Shown in pieces: positions 62,231 to 64,000 of a DNA stretch of 64,000 nt. Location: NCBI GenBank assembly GCA_027625915.1, contig JANTQA010000008.1, forward strand, positions 9,735,001-9,799,000. Reading direction: 5' to 3'. Each line of letters opens with the position of its first letter. Position 1 is the stretch's first letter. The position numbers and the translations under genes were made by a program. The notes under the pieces were generated by a model. It was not told the DNA's origin, did not search any database, and saw only the letters and a list, made by a program, of their open reading frames with translations. This DNA is from Anaeramoeba flamelloides (lineage: Eukaryota > Metamonada > Anaeramoebidae).

Positions 62231-63082
62231 AGTGAATAAATTTGAGACTTCTGATTCAAAGAGTATCTAGATAGATACTGTCTTTAGAAGTATTTAAATC
62301 CTAATTTAGTTTTTGAAAAATTTTAAAAGTTGCTTTTTTGAATTTTTTTTTTTTAAATTATAATAAAACAATTAAATAATAAAAATATTTCTTTATTAGG
62401 GAATTTTTTATTTTTATACTCCCAGTTGGATTTTTCGATAAAAAAAAACCAAAATTTGTGAATAGAAGTTTATTTTGATATTTTGAAATATTTAAATTGT
62501 GATTGGTAGTAACAACTCAATGCCAAAAAGTATCAAAAACGTCTAACATGAATTTATTTGATGAAAGGATAAGTAGGAAGTCTTGTACAGGAAATGGTAA
62601 CTTGGATGAGATGTAGTAGGGGAAGGTTAAGGTTTTATTCGAAAAAAAAAAAAAAAAAAACAAGAAAAAAATAATGTTTTGACTTCACTAACATATACCA
62701 TTTTTGACCAGGTGGAACAATTTTCAGCTTAACTACACTGAAATATTACTTTTTGACAATTTTTTGAAAGTAATTAGTTGAAATACCGATGATTTTTTTT
62801 CTGACATTTGGAACTTTTCAAAATAGAATACATACATCCACCATAATCATATTATTTTCAAATTTCTTAATCAATGTTACATGATTATTAAAGTTTAAAG
62901 ATTATTATCTATTTATTATTAGAACAATAATAACAACCATCATGTAAAATATAAAATGACAATTATGATAGATTTATATTATTTTATTTTCTTTTTTGAA
63001 TATAATAACAATCCCCCCTTTCTTTTAAGTTTAAAGATAAATAAAAATAATAATAATAATAATAACAAAAACAAAAAAAACA

Positions 63083-63203
<121 letters not shown>

Positions 63204-63839
63204 AAACAATAATAATAATTAGCAGTAAAAAAAAAGAAAAAAAGAAAAGAAAAGAAGAAAAATTTAACAAATAATAAGGTTTTAACTTCAAATAATAGAA
63301 AAGTAATCATTTTTTTAGTCTGAATCAAAAAAAAAAAACATTAACAATAAGTATACTTTAGATATATTACAAACATTCACTTTCACCAATTTTAGAGTAA
63401 ATAAAACCCTTTAAATATATAATTTTTAATTTTTCAATCATAATCAATTGATACCTTCTCAATATATTTTACAATTTCAGTAAAATATTGAATATTACGA
63501 ACAAAAAAAATTTCATTAATCTGCATATTAAAAAAAAAACTTAAACATAAATTTATTGATTTGTTATTAAAATTATGCCTTTGATAACAATCCCAATTAA
63601 AGAAATTTTATCTTATATATATTTAATCAAATTGATAACTCTAAGAAGTCCAAAGTCTAATTTTAAATATCCTATTATTATTTTTTTGATTTAGGATTTT
63701 TAAAGTTAAAAAATTAATTATGAACAATACAAAAACTAAAATACACCAATATCATCATAAAAAAAAAATACAATATTCCATCGAAACCTTAACCTTGGCT
63801 TATTATGTCATATAAACATATTAGACATCAAAATAATCA

Positions 63840-63899
63840 CTGATAAATTTTTAATGGTTAATATTACGAAAATTGTTTTGTAATTGATTAATAATTTCC
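63840..63899. mobile_element. TIR family D, single end (fragment)
   Basis: ATTTTTAATGGTTAATATTA then AAAATTGTTTTGTAATT matches the end shared by 15547-15952 and 58272-58702. The remaining part is truncated or lies outside the window. Confidence 0.5.
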
Positions 63900-64000
63900 T
63901 TTTTTATTTTTTATACTTTTTACCTTTTCCAAATTTCCCTTCTTAAGTTACTTGGGCTCTATGTTCCTTCTCTTTTTGTTTTTTTTAGGTGTTTGGGAAA

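Overview
This window looks like one contig from an extremely AT-rich eukaryotic nuclear genome, probably a free-living amoeboid or flagellate protist. The evidence is: GT-AG introns inside conserved eukaryotic genes; long A and T runs between genes; Asn/Lys/Glu-rich low-complexity protein segments; a low gene density of roughly eight genes in 64 kb; and many fossil transposons. The N/K/E runs and the giant Ras regulator recall Anaeramoeba and dictyostelid-like genomes. A possible mitochondrial ribosomal protein (bS21m) would argue against an anaerobe without mitochondrial DNA. I do not assign a lineage.

Layout. 1-3776 (+) holds the 3' two thirds of a clathrin heavy chain gene, cut by the window start. 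41596-47567 (-) holds a second copy that includes the 5' end. The two are nearly identical and form a large inverted repeat (about 1-4690 against 41270-45372) around a spacer of about 36.6 kb. The spacer carries a leucine-rich-repeat protein (10471-11637, +), a small secreted protein (18049-18531, +), a giant scaffold-like RasGAP (22399-30982, -), an orphan coding exon (33929-34123, -) and a small three-exon gene with a probable PH-type domain (38461-39283, -). Beyond the second clathrin copy lie a candidate bS21m gene (53710-54146, +) and a Dbf4-type regulator of Cdc7 kinase (60609-61757, +).

The long non-coding stretches are mostly decayed mobile DNA. I found at least four LINE fragments, a Tc1/mariner transposase remnant, a 4-copy Tc1/mariner-type MITE family with TA target duplications, a two-copy 573-bp element flanked by ATAT whose empty site is preserved in the other clathrin arm, a hairpin family with a recurring palindrome of about 40 bp, two further long-TIR families, several other dispersed repeats, and a 1.25-kb element with perfect 20-bp ends and clustered TCGCGA palindromes.

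The standout coding finding is the RasGAP. Read by eye it is SH3-PH repeated six times, then SH3, then RasGAP, with a short helical W-R-x-x-L-L-type motif between each PH and the next SH3. The standout non-coding finding is the TCGCGA-array element. Single-base homopolymer differences break the clathrin copies at different places. They look like over-called runs in an unpolished long-read assembly, and similar explanations may apply to the RasGAP and bS21m starts. No tRNA, rRNA or CRISPR was seen.
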